Below are positions 1 through 11,062 of a stretch of DNA of 64,000 nt, one piece after another; positions within the stretch are counted from its first letter, which is position 1; each line of letters starts with the position of its first letter. The position numbers and the translations under genes were made by a program. The DNA comes from Chengkuizengella sediminis (GTDB lineage: Bacteria > Bacillota > Bacilli > Paenibacillales > KCTC-33759): assembly GCF_010078385.1 (NCBI RefSeq), contig NZ_SIJC01000010.1, forward strand, positions 1-64,000. Direction: 5' to 3'. The notes under the pieces were generated by a model that ran no database searches, was not told where the DNA came from, and saw only the letters and a list, made by a program, of their open reading frames with translations.

Positions 1-67
1 GTTCGACTTGCATGTATTAGGCACGCCGCCAGCGTTCGTCCTGAGCCAGGATCAAACTCTCCATTAA
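1..67 (-). rRNA. 16S ribosomal RNA, 5' end only
   Basis: Read on the minus strand, positions 60 to 41 are the universal 16S 5' primer site AGAGTTTGATCCTGGCTCAG, followed by the conserved GACGAACGCTGGCGGCGTGCC stretch and the ATGCAAGTCGAAC helix. By analogy with E. coli numbering the mature 5' end lies near position 67. The rest of the gene and the rRNA operon lie outside the window to the left. The right boundary is good to a few bases. Confidence 0.97.
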
Positions 68-263
68 AGAGTTGCAATCTTACGACCACAACCATTTAGA
101 GCGCTTGGCTCATTCTTTGTTGCATGTTATATCCGGGTTTGAAAAATAATTCTCATTACTTTTCAATGTAATTATCGATTCATTTTGTTCAGTTTTCAAG
201 GAACTTATTTTCGCGACATTTCCACATAAATTCTTTTGTAGGATTTTGTCGTGACAAGAAATA
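68..263 (-). other. pre-16S rRNA leader
   Basis: This non-coding stretch between the rrn promoters and the mature 16S 5' end would be transcribed and removed by processing. On the minus strand it contains CTTGAAAACTGAACAAAA (about 199 to 182), a sequence type seen in Bacillales rRNA leaders and spacers and linked to processing or antitermination. No reading frame of note is present. Confidence 0.7.
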
Positions 264-292
264 ATATTAACAAACGTTTAATCTAAATGCAA
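264..292 (-). promoter_or_regulatory. rrn promoter proximal to 16S (P2)
   Basis: On the minus strand TTGCAT (292-287) is followed by a 17-base spacer and TAATAT (269-264), a good sigma-A match. The start point would fall near 257, giving a leader of about 190 bases. The sequence after the -10, ATTATTTCTTG, is repeated at the upstream promoter, so the two promoters look like tandem copies. Confidence 0.75.
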
Positions 293-350
293 GTTATTTT
301 TTTCTTGTTTTTTACCGCAAAATTGTTTGCTCTTCATGGCGGCAAGAAAT

Positions 351-380
351 AATATACCATGAATGATCTCTTTAATGCAA
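351..380 (-). promoter_or_regulatory. rrn promoter distal (P1)
   Basis: On the minus strand TTGCAT (380-375), an 18-base spacer and TATATT (356-351) form a second sigma-A-like promoter about 87 bases upstream of P2. It has the same -35 hexamer and the same downstream ATTATTTCTTG block. Tandem P1/P2 promoters are usual for Bacillales rrn operons. The remaining bases up to 525 are the shared divergent intergenic region with the plus-strand hydrolase gene. Confidence 0.65.
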
Positions 381-525
381 TGAGAATTTATTCCAATTCG
401 AGTTTTTATATTAGACTAAAAAACTTTATTGGTCATTTTTTCTAAAAACAACTTTTAAATTGACAGTTCATTCAATATAATAAAAGTATGTATAAAAACA
501 ATATGAATAAGGAAAGTGAATATGT

Positions 526-1314
526 ATGCTTCAACTCTCACATCATGAAGATGTTTTAGGTGCTAAAACAGTAGTTCCCGCCATAGGTTTTCAAGTAAAC
601 GTCTATTTTTACATAATAGATGGTTTATTGGTCGATACAGGTCCACGTAGAGGAAAAAAAGATACTATTCCTTTTTTAAAACAAAACAATATAAATCAAG
701 TAATTATTACTCATCATCATGAGGATCATACTGGTTTAGCTCCTTGGATCGCCAAACATAAACAAATTCCAATATATGCTCACCAATCAGGTCTGAAGCT
801 ATGTAGTAAAAATGGAAAGATGCCATATTACCGAAGATATTTTTGGGGGAAACGAGCGGGGTTTAATGCGTCAAAACTTAATTCAACCTTTGAAACAAAC
901 AAATATAAATATAAAGTTATTCATACCCCTGGGCATGCTGATGATCATATCGTTCTTTTGGATGAGGAAAACGGAAGGTTATTTAGCGGAGATCTGTATG
1001 TATTAGGTAAACCACAAAGTATATGGAACTTTGAAAATATGCCTCTCTTAATGGATTCTTTAAGGAATGTTTTGACATATGACTTTTCTACAGTTTATTG
1101 CTGTCATGCTGGGATATTGAAAGATGGCAAACATAAACTGCAATTAAAACTCAACTATTTGGAAGAATCCCAAGCAAAAATAATAGAACTGCATAAGGAA
1201 GGAAAGAGCAATAAGGAAATAGCCGATGAGCTTTTTCCCCATAAAAACATGTTAAACTATTTTTCTTTTTTTGATACCTCTCCCCTACACTTAGTGAAAT
1301 CCATGCTTTCTTAA
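526..1314 (+). CDS. MBL-fold metallohydrolase
   Basis: A 262-residue protein of the metallo-beta-lactamase superfamily, probably a cytoplasmic zinc hydrolase of unknown substrate. The metal ligands are all visible: the THHHEDHTG motif at about 62-70, the histidine in TPGHADDH near 137, the aspartate in FSGD near 155 and a late histidine in CCHAG near 194. The C-terminal 45 residues contain GKSNKEIADELF, which resembles a LuxR-type recognition helix phrase, so a short helical tail follows the MBL core. The start is fixed by AAGGAAAGTG seven bases upstream; an earlier ATG at 522 is out of frame. It is divergent from the rRNA operon and ends at a strong hairpin. Family assignment is firm; substrate cannot be inferred. 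Confidence 0.9.
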   Translation: MLQLSHHEDVLGAKTVVPAIGFQVNVYFYIIDGLLVDTGPRRGKKDTIPFLKQNNINQVIITHHHEDHTGLAPWIAKHKQIPIYAHQSGLKLCSKNGKMPYYRRYFWGKRAGFNASKLNSTFETNKYKYKVIHTPGHADDHIVLLDEENGRLFSGDLYVLGKPQSIWNFENMPLLMDSLRNVLTYDFSTVYCCHAGILKDGKHKLQLKLNYLEESQAKIIELHKEGKSNKEIADELFPHKNMLNYFSFFDTSPLHLVKSMLS

Positions 1315-1327
1315 AATACAAACTGAA

Positions 1328-1355
1328 AACCGAATGCAGTGATCTGCATTCGGTT
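1328..1355. terminator. bidirectional intrinsic terminator
   Basis: AACCGAATGCAG (1328-1339) and CTGCATTCGGTT (1344-1355) form a perfect 12-bp stem with a four-base loop between the convergent hydrolase and ribA genes. On the minus strand the stem is followed by TTTTCAGTTT; the plus side has only a weak T run. Confidence 0.8.
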
Positions 1356-1380
1356 AAAATTCCATAAATAAAATTCATCG

Positions 1381-2136
1381 CTAGTTATTTGAACAAGTCT
1401 CTTCTTCTTCTAAATGACCTGAACGTTTTATTTTTGTCTCAAGATAGTTCTCGTTAAACTCCGAAACATCTCCCCAAAGTGGCTTCCTATCTGAAACTTT
1501 TAATCCAGCATTTTTCAACGCTTTAAGCTTTTTCGGGTTATTAGTCATAAGTGTAACTGGTTTGGATCTTAATGTTTTAAGCACTTGTATAGCATCATCA
1601 TAATTTCTTGAATCATCAACAAAACCTAAACTTTCATTTGCATCAACCGTGTCATATCCATTTTCTTGAAGTATATAAGCCATTGCTTTACTAAACAATC
1701 CAATTCCTCTTCCTTCATGGTTAGCTAAATAAAATAAAGCACCCGTTCCATTATCTACTATCATTTTCATAGACTGTTTCAATTGATATCCACAGTCACA
1801 TCGTTTACTACCAAATATATCTCCTGTATGACAAATAGAATGCATCCTTATGATTGCATCATCTCCATATGAAAAATCACCATATGCTAAAACGCTTGAC
1901 TGCTGTAGCTCAGCTAAATTAACAGAGGATAATTTTTCAATGATTCTCTCGTAGTTTTCCGTTACTTCTTCACAATTTAACCAGCAATACCATTTAAAAT
2001 TGACAGTTTCCCCGTAAAGATTAACAGGTAGTTCAATAGGGCCGACTAAATAAATCGCCCCTTTTTTCGATTTGATAAGTTCAATTTTATCTTCAAGTAA
2101 GGACAGAACTTTTGATTCCAATTTCGATTGTGTCAT
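1381..2136 (-). CDS. ribA: GTP cyclohydrolase II (RibA-type)
   Basis: GTP cyclohydrolase II opens the imidazole ring of GTP to give 2,5-diamino-6-ribosylamino-pyrimidinone phosphate, formate and pyrophosphate, the first step of riboflavin synthesis. The 251-residue protein carries the zinc ligands as C-x10-C-x-C (C102, C113, C115 in CHTGDIFGSKRCDC), the NHEGRGIGL active-site motif at 139-147, and the late MTNNPKK motif. It lacks the N-terminal DHBP synthase domain found fused in B. subtilis RibBA, so it is a stand-alone cyclohydrolase. The ~90-residue N-terminal extension fits the long stand-alone subfamily. No FMN riboswitch is seen upstream and no other rib genes are adjacent, so it may be a second copy or non-canonical homologue. 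Confidence 0.85.
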   Translation of the reverse strand: MTQSKLESKVLSLLEDKIELIKSKKGAIYLVGPIELPVNLYGETVNFKWYCWLNCEEVTENYERIIEKLSSVNLAELQQSSVLAYGDFSYGDDAIIRMHSICHTGDIFGSKRCDCGYQLKQSMKMIVDNGTGALFYLANHEGRGIGLFSKAMAYILQENGYDTVDANESLGFVDDSRNYDDAIQVLKTLRSKPVTLMTNNPKKLKALKNAGLKVSDRKPLWGDVSEFNENYLETKIKRSGHLEEEETCSNN

Positions 2137-2282
2137 AAGTTTCTATGCCTCTTTCTACACTTTGTGTTATATAAGTCTTATCCATTTTCTATGTTTTAAA
2201 GATATTATGTGTATCCATAAAAAAACAATACGTTTGAGATGAAAGATACCATCATGTTTATCAACATTTAGGATTCATGTTC

Positions 2283-4301
<2,019 letters not shown>

Positions 4302-4356
4302 TCATTTCTTTTTATAACTATATTTACATAAGTTTTCTGTAGAAAGATCTTCTATG

Positions 4357-6627
4357 CTAAACCTTAGTAATAGGTGCAAACTTAGCAAGTAATCTTTTCA
4401 CACCTACAGGAGCAGGAAATGCGATTTGCAACTCTGTATCATCCCCAGTTCCTTTGATAGCAACCACTGTACCTGTACCCCACTTATTATGTGAAACTTT
4501 ATCTCCATTACTATAATTGCCAACAGGTTTTTCTGATGCAATGACATGTGAAGACTGTTTTTGACGCTTAAATGTAGTTGAACTTGAATTCTGGAATGAT
4601 GAATTCGTTCGATATTGTGATTGTGATCCATAAGAAGAAGGCTGATTAAATGAATTATATTCTCTTACCGGTGATTGATCTACAATTAACTCTTCAGGTA
4701 TTTCTTGCAAAAATCTTGAAGGTGCATTTGCATTCGTTCTACCGTACAACATTCTCATTTTTGCACAAGTTAAAAACAGTTGTTTCTCCGCTCTAGTAAT
4801 CCCTACATAAGCTAAACGTCTTTCCTCTTCTAGCTCCTCATCGTCATCAAAAGTGCGACTATGTGGAAACACACCTTCCTCCATACCGGCAACAAAAACA
4901 TAAGGAAATTCCAAACCTTTTGCACTATGCATCGTCATTAAAGTGACCGCAGAGACATCTTCGTTATCTGATGGACTTTCATCTAAGGTGTCTATATCAG
5001 CAATCAAGGCTAAATCTGTTAAAAAAGCAACTAACGAATCATCATCATTTCGTTTCTCAAATTCCATCGTTACAGAAAGAAACTCATCTATATTTTCCAA
5101 TCTGGATTTAGATTCAATTGTATTTTCACGTATAAAAGGTTCTTTATACTGAGTCATCTCCAACATCTTATCTGTTAATTCAGTTACAGATAAGTAATCT
5201 GTCATGGAGGTTAAGTTATCAATTAGTATTTTAAACTGTTGTAACGCATTTTTGGCTCTTGAACTAAGTTCCACAGCACTTAAATCTTCCAGCATCGTAA
5301 AAATGGATTTCCCTTCCTTTGCTGCCTGTGCTTCTAGTTTGTCCAGTGAAGCCGCACCGATACCACGTTTAGGTACATTCACGATTCTCTGAAAACTAAT
5401 ATCATCATTGGGATTGGATATTAAACGAAGATAAGCTAAGATGTCTTTAATTTCTTTTCGATCATAGAATTTAATTCCGCCAATAATCTGATATTGAATA
5501 TCCGATTTAATTAATATTTCCTCAATCACACGAGATTGGGCATTTGTACGATACAAAATAGCATGATCTTTATATTTGATGCCTTTATCATGATTTTGTT
5601 TAATTTCATTTGCAATAAAGTAACCTTCGTCATGCTCAGAATCCGCTTTATATAGATGGATTTTTTCGCCTTCGCCTTGATCTGTCCAAAGTTTTTTAGG
5701 TTTGCGTCCTGTATTGTTATTAATCACTTCATTCGCTGCATTTAAAATATTGGCTGTTGAGCGATAATTCTGCTCTAATAATATGACTTTTGCTTTTGGA
5801 TAATCTTTTTCGAAGTTTAAAATATTCGTAATATCTGCGCCTCTCCACCTATAAATGGATTGGTCACTATCTCCAACGACACATATTCTTTGATGTTGGT
5901 CTGCAATCATTTGACATAACAAATATTGTGCACGGTTTGTATCCTGATATTCGTCCACATGAATATATTGAAATTTATATTGATAGTACTCTAATACTTC
6001 CTGTTCCTTTTGAAATAACTCGATGGTTTTCATAATTAAATCGTCAAAGTCCAGAGAGTTGTTCTTTTTTAATTTCTTTTGGTATAACGTATACACATTT
6101 GAAATAACACCTTGATAGTAATCTCCAATTGTACTCTCATATCTTTCAGGTGAAATGAGTTCATTTTTAGCCGTACTGATGGCAGATAAAACCGCTCGAG
6201 GTTCATATTTTTTACTATCTATATTTAATTCTTTCATACAATTTTTCACTGCGGATAACTGATCTGTAGAATCTAAAATTGTAAAATTAGAAGTGAAACC
6301 AATCTTTTCTATATCCTTACGTAAAATTCTTACACACATGGAATGGAAAGTGGAAACCCAAATATCGTTGGCTGTAGGGCCTATCAAACTCTCTACCCTT
6401 TCTTTCATTTCTCTAGCCGCTTTATTTGTAAATGTAATAGCAAGGATGTTCCAAGGAGCTACTTTTGTAGTTGCAATTAAATATGCAATACGGTGGGTAA
6501 GCACTCTTGTTTTACCACTTCCAGCACCAGCCATAATTAATAATGGTTCTTCAGTTGTTTCAACTGCTTTTTTTTGCTGCTCATTTAAACTATCTATCGA
6601 TTTAAAAATATCAAAAGCTTCATTCAT
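4357..6627 (-). CDS. pcrA: ATP-dependent 3'-5' DNA helicase PcrA (UvrD family)
   Basis: PcrA is an essential SF1A helicase that works in nucleotide excision repair, rolling-circle replication and clearing of RecA or RNA polymerase from DNA. The 756 residues hold the Q motif LNEQQKKAV, Walker A AGAGSGKT (33-40), Walker B DEYQDTN, motif [16 protein letters not shown], motif IV QNYRS, motif [15 protein letters not shown] and motif [13 protein letters not shown]. The C-terminal Tudor-like segment ([18 protein letters not shown]) follows a Ser/Gln-rich linker at about 645-700. It is upstream of ligA in the same direction. The 12-bp palindrome GTCCAAATGGAC (6663-6674) sits just upstream of the start region. 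Confidence 0.96.
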   Translation of the reverse strand: MNEAFDIFKSIDSLNEQQKKAVETTEEPLLIMAGAGSGKTRVLTHRIAYLIATTKVAPWNILAITFTNKAAREMKERVESLIGPTANDIWVSTFHSMCVRILRKDIEKIGFTSNFTILDSTDQLSAVKNCMKELNIDSKKYEPRAVLSAISTAKNELISPERYESTIGDYYQGVISNVYTLYQKKLKKNNSLDFDDLIMKTIELFQKEQEVLEYYQYKFQYIHVDEYQDTNRAQYLLCQMIADQHQRICVVGDSDQSIYRWRGADITNILNFEKDYPKAKVILLEQNYRSTANILNAANEVINNNTGRKPKKLWTDQGEGEKIHLYKADSEHDEGYFIANEIKQNHDKGIKYKDHAILYRTNAQSRVIEEILIKSDIQYQIIGGIKFYDRKEIKDILAYLRLISNPNDDISFQRIVNVPKRGIGAASLDKLEAQAAKEGKSIFTMLEDLSAVELSSRAKNALQQFKILIDNLTSMTDYLSVTELTDKMLEMTQYKEPFIRENTIESKSRLENIDEFLSVTMEFEKRNDDDSLVAFLTDLALIADIDTLDESPSDNEDVSAVTLMTMHSAKGLEFPYVFVAGMEEGVFPHSRTFDDDEELEEERRLAYVGITRAEKQLFLTCAKMRMLYGRTNANAPSRFLQEIPEELIVDQSPVREYNSFNQPSSYGSQSQYRTNSSFQNSSSTTFKRQKQSSHVIASEKPVGNYSNGDKVSHNKWGTGTVVAIKGTGDDTELQIAFPAPVGVKRLLAKFAPITKV

Positions 6628-6740
6628 TTATAAATTCAGACCTTCCTAACTAGATATTTAACGTCCAAATGGACCTTCTTATTTGTATTTATATATTATA
6701 ACATATGTAAGCGAATACACGTTCTTGTTTTTTGAAGGCA

Positions 6741-7439
6741 CTACTTTGGCATTTCCTCTTTAATATTCACAGTTTCTATGGCTAACTCTATATCCTGATA
6801 AATGACATTTCCAACAATGATCGTATCCGCTACTTTGGCTGCCATTTGAGCTTTTTGAACATTATTTATTCCGCCACCATAAAAAAGCTGTGTTTTGTTT
6901 AAAACCTTCTTCACTTTTTTCAACATCTCTATATTTCCAAATACTCCGCTATATTCAGCATAAAAAATAGGCATATGAAATAATTGCTCTGCACATCTTG
7001 CGTAAGAGAGCACATCCTCTTCATCTAAATCAGTAGTGGCATTTGTCACTTTTGTGACTGTTGCGTCTGGATTTAAAGAAACATAGGCTTCTGGTAAAAC
7101 ATACTCCCATGGAATGATATCCCCATACGCTTTAATCGCTTTTTGATGGTTTCCAATTATCCACTCTGGTTCATTTGCGTTTAAAACAATAGGAATCATA
7201 TAAAGATCAAAACCCAAAACAATAGCATCTTGATTTGAAACTTCTAATATAGAGGGTATAGAATACTGTTGGATTCTAGAAAACAGGTCATAAGTATTAT
7301 CGTAGGTGATTCCTGTTGAACCCCCCACCATGATTGCATCAGTTCCAGAACAACAGATTTTTGTCAAATGATCATCTGATATCTTTTTATCAGGATCTAG
7401 TTTAAAGATGTGGCTCCAATTTTTAATTGTATCTATCAA
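6741..7439 (-). CDS. pcrB: heptaprenylglyceryl phosphate synthase PcrB
   Basis: PcrB joins heptaprenyl diphosphate to sn-glycerol-1-phosphate in an archaeal-like ether lipid pathway of Bacillales. It is a TIM barrel with phosphate-binding motifs GGSTGIT, YGGGINN and VGNVIY, and the family blocks FKLDPDK and FDLYMIPIVLNA. An open frame extends to 7496, but TTG at 7439 is preferred. It has GGAGG (7450-7446) six bases upstream, and the resulting N-terminus (MIDTIKNWSHIFKLDP) lines up with B. subtilis PcrB, whereas the longer frame adds an unrelated extension. The product is 232 residues. It begins the pcrB-pcrA-ligA run, although 113 bases separate it from pcrA. Confidence 0.92.
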   Translation of the reverse strand: MIDTIKNWSHIFKLDPDKKISDDHLTKICCSGTDAIMVGGSTGITYDNTYDLFSRIQQYSIPSILEVSNQDAIVLGFDLYMIPIVLNANEPEWIIGNHQKAIKAYGDIIPWEYVLPEAYVSLNPDATVTKVTNATTDLDEEDVLSYARCAEQLFHMPIFYAEYSGVFGNIEMLKKVKKVLNKTQLFYGGGINNVQKAQMAAKVADTIIVGNVIYQDIELAIETVNIKEEMPK

Positions 7440-7560
7440 AATGAACCTCCAAAAGTGAAGATTTTGTTTTTCTCTAAATTTTAGTCTAAAGTACACACTC
7501 TACCCTGTCAAACACATACACCTTAAGTCAAAATAAGATCGAGATATGAATTTTATACGT

Positions 7561-7598
7561 AAAAAAGCACCCTGAGATGAAGAAGATTCAGAGCGCTT
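7561..7598 (-). terminator. intrinsic terminator after the spore-coat genes
   Basis: On the minus strand AAGCGCTCTGA (7598-7588) pairs with TCAGGGTGCTT (7575-7565) through 11 pairs, including two G-U wobbles, and is followed by a T run (7566-7561). It lies just past the stop of the larger coat gene and before pcrB. Confidence 0.8.
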
Positions 7599-7630
7599 AA
7601 AAAGCATGATTTATTTTTAAAATACAAAGG

Positions 7631-8239
7631 TTAAATTAAGTATTTCTTATTGTGGTCCTGAGTTGAAGCTGATGTTTGTGAACTTGAACTCATCTGTGTT
7701 CCCATTTGTGTGCCTGACCTCATTTGAGGTGTTCCAGATTGATTTGCACTTGATGTGTTTGCTGTACTAGAAGCAGCTCCTGGTGGCATCGTACCCATTG
7801 CACCATAGTTTAACGTGTTTGGGCTCATAGACATATGTGTAGGTTGTTGATAAGACTGATTTCCAGAGCCCATCATACCAGAGGATGGTTGACCACCACC
7901 TAAATATTGCTGCATAAACTGCTGTGTTTCATAACCACATTGATTAAATTTTTGCTGCTCTTTTTGAATTTCCTGCATGGGTGCTGGAGTCACATTATAC
8001 ATACCTTGTTGGCTCATAATTTGGAATAACTGTGCTTGATCTGCAAGTGTCTTTTGAAGTAATTGATTAAAATTTTGATGAACCATTGGATTTGCTGATT
8101 CCAGACATGCAGTCGTATATTCTCTTGCCATTCTTTTTAGCTCTGACAAAACTAAATTTGCCATATCTTTATCTGGTAAAGCAACATGTTGTTGTCCCAT
8201 TTGTTGTTGCCCCATATTAGATGTAGATTGATTATACAT
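7631..8239 (-). CDS. CotF-family spore coat protein
   Basis: A 202-residue protein whose first 110 residues are helical and match the CotF-like coat family: DMANLVLSELKRMAREYTTACLESANP, a helical repeat LLQKTLADQAQLFQIM and a GYETQQFMQQY end. The last 90 residues are low-complexity Gln/Ser/Thr/Met/Gly sequence typical of cross-linked coat proteins. The start is supported by AGGAGG eight bases upstream. It follows the 68-residue coat-like gene by 24 bases and ends at a clear terminator, so the two form a small sporulation operon in the mother cell. Exact coat layer and symbol are uncertain. Confidence 0.85.
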   Translation of the reverse strand: MYNQSTSNMGQQQMGQQHVALPDKDMANLVLSELKRMAREYTTACLESANPMVHQNFNQLLQKTLADQAQLFQIMSQQGMYNVTPAPMQEIQKEQQKFNQCGYETQQFMQQYLGGGQPSSGMMGSGNQSYQQPTHMSMSPNTLNYGAMGTMPPGAASSTANTSSANQSGTPQMRSGTQMGTQMSSSSQTSASTQDHNKKYLI

Positions 8240-8263
8240 TAATAGCCCTCCTTTTCTTGTGAT

Positions 8264-8470
8264 TTATGAATATTGGTTATGATCTAATACGTTCATTAAT
8301 TGACCAAAATCCTGAAAACGTTCATGTGACATATGATTAAAAAACTGTTTCAACTGTGGATTTTGACATTCTACCGCTCCATGTACACAAAGTTTAACGA
8401 TTGATTCTTCATTTTTCAAAGAATCACATATGTAAGATAATTCTTTGGTTGAAATGGACCCAGTATGCAC
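8264..8470 (-). CDS. small coat-like protein, CotF-related
   Basis: A 68-residue helical protein with no signal peptide or membrane segment, starting at GTG 8470 with AAAGGGGG seven bases upstream. The sequence has two helices, around ELSYICDSLKNEESIVKLC and NPQLKQFFNHMSHERFQDF, resembling the short ferritin-like proteins found next to CotF-family genes. Two cysteines (residues 15 and 28) are present. Its position 24 bases upstream of the larger coat gene supports a spore-coat role. This function is inferred from context more than from sequence. Confidence 0.75.
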   Translation of the reverse strand: MHTGSISTKELSYICDSLKNEESIVKLCVHGAVECQNPQLKQFFNHMSHERFQDFGQLMNVLDHNQYS

Positions 8471-8547
8471 TGATTTTCCCCCTTTCCCTCATTCATCCAC
8501 ATTAGCTTGCCACATTTTTTTGTTTTTATTTATCCCATAAATTCTTT

Positions 8548-8577
8548 TTGCACTCATGTCATGCACTCTATTATACT
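8548..8577 (+). promoter_or_regulatory. promoter of the two-component system
   Basis: TTGCAC (8548-8553), an 18-base spacer and TATACT (8572-8577) form a sigma-A-like promoter about 40 bases upstream of the histidine kinase RBS (GGAAGTGA, 8611-8618). Confidence 0.55.
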
Positions 8578-8624
8578 AAGAATATTAGTACGTTTTACTT
8601 TGATATGTAGGGAAGTGAAATGAA

Positions 8625-10115
8625 ATGGTAAATGAAAAAAACATTCAAAAATTAACCACATTAAAGGTCATTTTACAAACGATAAACCAAGTAACGGATC
8701 TAGATAAGATGTTGCAATCCGTATTAAAAGAACTTATTCGTTTGATGGACTTAAAAACAGGTTGGATTTATTTCATTGATACAGATGGCAGTTATAAACT
8801 AGTGACAGATTATGACCTTCCGCCTGCTTTATGTCACGAAGATAAAAAACACATGTGTGAAGGTAGTTGTTGGTGTATTGACCGTTATCATGATGGGAGA
8901 TTGGATAAGGCAGCCAATATTATAGAATGTAAAAGAATTGATGACGCAATTAAATATGAGTGGGGAGATACGGAAGACGTCACTCATCATGCTACGGTTC
9001 CTTTAAAAGCAGGCAACGAAAAATTTGGGTTATTAAATGTTGCATCACCTAACAAATTGGAATTTAATGAAGAAGAGCTAGCATTATTGGAATCGGTAGC
9101 CATTCAAATCGGAACTGCGATTAAACGTCTAAACTTTATGAATCGAGATCAAAAGAGAGCCTCTCTGTTCCAAAAGTTAGGTGAAGTCACTACCGCCTTG
9201 CATGGTGACCGTAATGAAAATTATAGATTAGAATACTCTGCTTCACTGATACAAATTAAATTTCAGTATCATCGCGTCCATATTGAATGTAATGAAAAAA
9301 AACATGAGGAAAATATGGGTTCCAGCGAAGAAATGATATCCATTACTCAACCTTTTAAACTTGGAGAAACTTCAGGAAAAATCAGTATTTCGAATCCATC
9401 TTTAGATGACATTGATCGAGATATTATTGAACAGCTTGGTCAACATTTAGCCATCGTATTTGAACATGCACGATTAAACCAAAAAGCACACGAACTTGCT
9501 TTAATTCAAGAACGTAATCGACTAGCTAGAGACTTACATGATTCGGTCAATCAACTTCTATTTTCATTAGTGCTTACGGTTAGAGGAACAAAAGAAATGA
9601 CAGAGGATCAAGACATTCATGAAATGTTGAATTACATGCAGGATCTTTCCCAAGATGCATTAAAGGAAATGCGCGCATTAATTTGGCAACTACGTCCTCA
9701 AAATTTAGAGGAAGGGATTGTTTGCGCCCTAGTAGCATATGGGAAAGTATTAGATTTAAATGTATCTGCTGATGTTCATGGTGTAGGAGAGCTTCCTAGT
9801 ATAATGGAAGAATGTTTATGGCGAATCGGTCAAGAAGCGTTGAACAATATTAAAAAACATGCTGAAACAACTGAGGTATGGATTGAATTTAATCGTGATA
9901 AAAAGAACGTTGAGATGAATATTCGTGATGAAGGTATCGGATTTAGTTTAAACACCGAACAGCACAGTCCATCTCTTGGTTTAAAAAGCATGCGTGAAAG
10001 AGCTGAATTATTTGGTGGAACAGTGATCATTCAAAGTGTTTCAGGAAAAGGAACACTGCTAAAAGTGAGTCTACCTATGACAAAAACCTATATCGATACA
10101 CATTCAGTAAAATGA
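8625..10115 (+). CDS. GAF-domain sensor histidine kinase (NarL/LiaS-type)
   Basis: A soluble 496-residue kinase with no membrane segment. Residues about 20-165 form a GAF domain, followed by a second GAF-like segment (about 180-285). The HisKA_3 dimerisation box has the phospho-accepting H305 in ARDLHDSVNQ, and the C-terminal HATPase_c domain shows NNIKKHA, DEGIGF and LGLKSMRERA. The first GAF contains a cysteine cluster C70-x7-C78-x3-C82-x-C84-x17-C102. The same kind of cluster marks oxygen/redox-sensing GAF kinases such as staphylococcal AirS that hold an Fe-S centre, so a redox signal is plausible. The response regulator follows 30 bases downstream. The start is set by GGAAGTGA upstream. 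The signal itself is inference. Confidence 0.9.
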   Translation: MVNEKNIQKLTTLKVILQTINQVTDLDKMLQSVLKELIRLMDLKTGWIYFIDTDGSYKLVTDYDLPPALCHEDKKHMCEGSCWCIDRYHDGRLDKAANIIECKRIDDAIKYEWGDTEDVTHHATVPLKAGNEKFGLLNVASPNKLEFNEEELALLESVAIQIGTAIKRLNFMNRDQKRASLFQKLGEVTTALHGDRNENYRLEYSASLIQIKFQYHRVHIECNEKKHEENMGSSEEMISITQPFKLGETSGKISISNPSLDDIDRDIIEQLGQHLAIVFEHARLNQKAHELALIQERNRLARDLHDSVNQLLFSLVLTVRGTKEMTEDQDIHEMLNYMQDLSQDALKEMRALIWQLRPQNLEEGIVCALVAYGKVLDLNVSADVHGVGELPSIMEECLWRIGQEALNNIKKHAETTEVWIEFNRDKKNVEMNIRDEGIGFSLNTEQHSPSLGLKSMRERAELFGGTVIIQSVSGKGTLLKVSLPMTKTYIDTHSVK

Positions 10116-10145
10116 AGAAATAAAACGAAAGGTTGGGGAACAACA

Positions 10146-10778
10146 TTGGGTATTAAAGTATTAATTGCTGATGATCATAAAGTTGTAAGAAGAGGCTTAT
10201 ATTTCTTTCTACGCACACAAGAAGATATCGAAATTTTGGGAGAAGCCGAAAATGGGAAAGAAGCTGTCGAACTGGCAAATGAATTGCAGCCCGATATTAT
10301 TTTAATGGATGTCATGATGCCCGTTATGAACGGTATCGAAGCGACTAAGGTCATTAAAGAACAAAATCCACATATGAAAATCATTATTTTAACTAGTTTT
10401 TCAGACCAAGACCATGTCATTCCAGCTATTAAATCTGGTGCAACTGGTTATCAATTAAAAGACGTGGAGCCAGACGAACTTGTAAAAACGATTCGCAATG
10501 TTCATCTTGGACAAAACCATGTCCATCCTAAAGCGATGTCTCACATGATGTCACATATGACGGATCAAAAACAAGAGAATAACTTAGTTGAGCAGTTAAC
10601 TAAACGTGAGAGAGAAGTTTTATCTGAAATTACGAACGGAAAAAGCAATAAAGAAATTGCTGACAGTTTAAATATCACAGAAAAAACAGTCAAAACTCAT
10701 GTATCCAACATTTTGTCAAAACTTCATTTAGCTGATCGAACACAGGCTGCTCTATTTGCGGTAAAACACAAACTTTAA
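10146..10778 (+). CDS. NarL/FixJ-family response regulator
   Basis: A 210-residue DNA-binding response regulator, partner of the adjacent kinase. The receiver domain has the acidic pair D9-D10, phospho-acceptor D55 in LMDVMMP, the conserved Thr/Ser region ILTS and the lysine in YQLKD. The LuxR-type HTH spans about 146-206 (LTKREREVLSEI, GKSNKEIADSLNITEKTVKTHV). The start is TTG at 10146 with GGTTGGGG upstream, and the N-terminus MGIKVLIADDH fits the family. Targets are unknown; the downstream FMN reductase/MFS pair and the sirohaem reductase are nearby candidates. Confidence 0.93.
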   Translation: MGIKVLIADDHKVVRRGLYFFLRTQEDIEILGEAENGKEAVELANELQPDIILMDVMMPVMNGIEATKVIKEQNPHMKIIILTSFSDQDHVIPAIKSGATGYQLKDVEPDELVKTIRNVHLGQNHVHPKAMSHMMSHMTDQKQENNLVEQLTKREREVLSEITNGKSNKEIADSLNITEKTVKTHVSNILSKLHLADRTQAALFAVKHKL

Positions 10779-10785
10779 TAACCCA

Positions 10786-10875
10786 CAAAAGTGATGAATT
10801 CCCCAGTTCGTGGATGAACTGGTGTCGAATTTGGCCACATGGACGTGGCTGGTCTTATTCGACCTATTACTTTTG
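10786..10875 (+). ncRNA. candidate structured RNA, copy A (three-way junction)
   Basis: Three nested helices are visible. Outer stem CAAAAGTGAT (10786-10795) pairs with ATTACTTTTG (10866-10875). Hairpin one is CCAGTTC/GAACTGG (10803-10809, 10816-10822) with loop GTGGAT. Stem two is GTCGAAT/ATTCGAC (10824-10830, 10857-10863), enclosing hairpin GGCCAC-ATGGAC-GTGGCT (10833-10850). The same fold with different stem sequences and the identical apical hairpin recurs at 58743-58840. It lies eight bases after the response regulator stop, in the sense direction. Function unknown; it could be an RNA element or a transposon-type hairpin repeat. Confidence 0.55.
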
Positions 10876-11062
10876 CGGGGCCCGGAGCCCCAATAACCTA
10901 CAATCTGCTACAACTAAAGTCGTAGAATAATATAAACCATTTTTATGAGGTTAAAATATAAGGAATGATTTATAATTTATAATAGTTAATGCAACGGGAT
11001 CCTTTCGAGATTTCGTTATTAATAAAATTATATTTAAGTTAAATTAAGGAGAGAATATAAAC
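10876..11062. other. intergenic region with GC hairpin
   Basis: Directly after copy A a GC-rich hairpin GGGGC-CCGGA-GCCCC (10877-10891) stands out from the AT-rich surroundings; it has no T run. The rest, to the FMN reductase RBS (AAGGAGAG near 11046), is AT-rich with no reading frame I can support. It must hold the promoter of the reductase/MFS pair. Confidence 0.4.

Noticed and set aside
460-481. TTGACA and TATAAT upstream of the MBL hydrolase
   Set aside because: The two hexamers are only 10 bases apart, so they cannot form one sigma-A promoter. The true promoter of this gene was not fixed.
10786-10875. c-di-GMP, c-di-AMP or hammerhead-type RNA identity for the structured element
   Set aside because: The conserved nucleotides of those RNA classes as I know them are absent; only stems and the ATGGAC loop are shared between copies.
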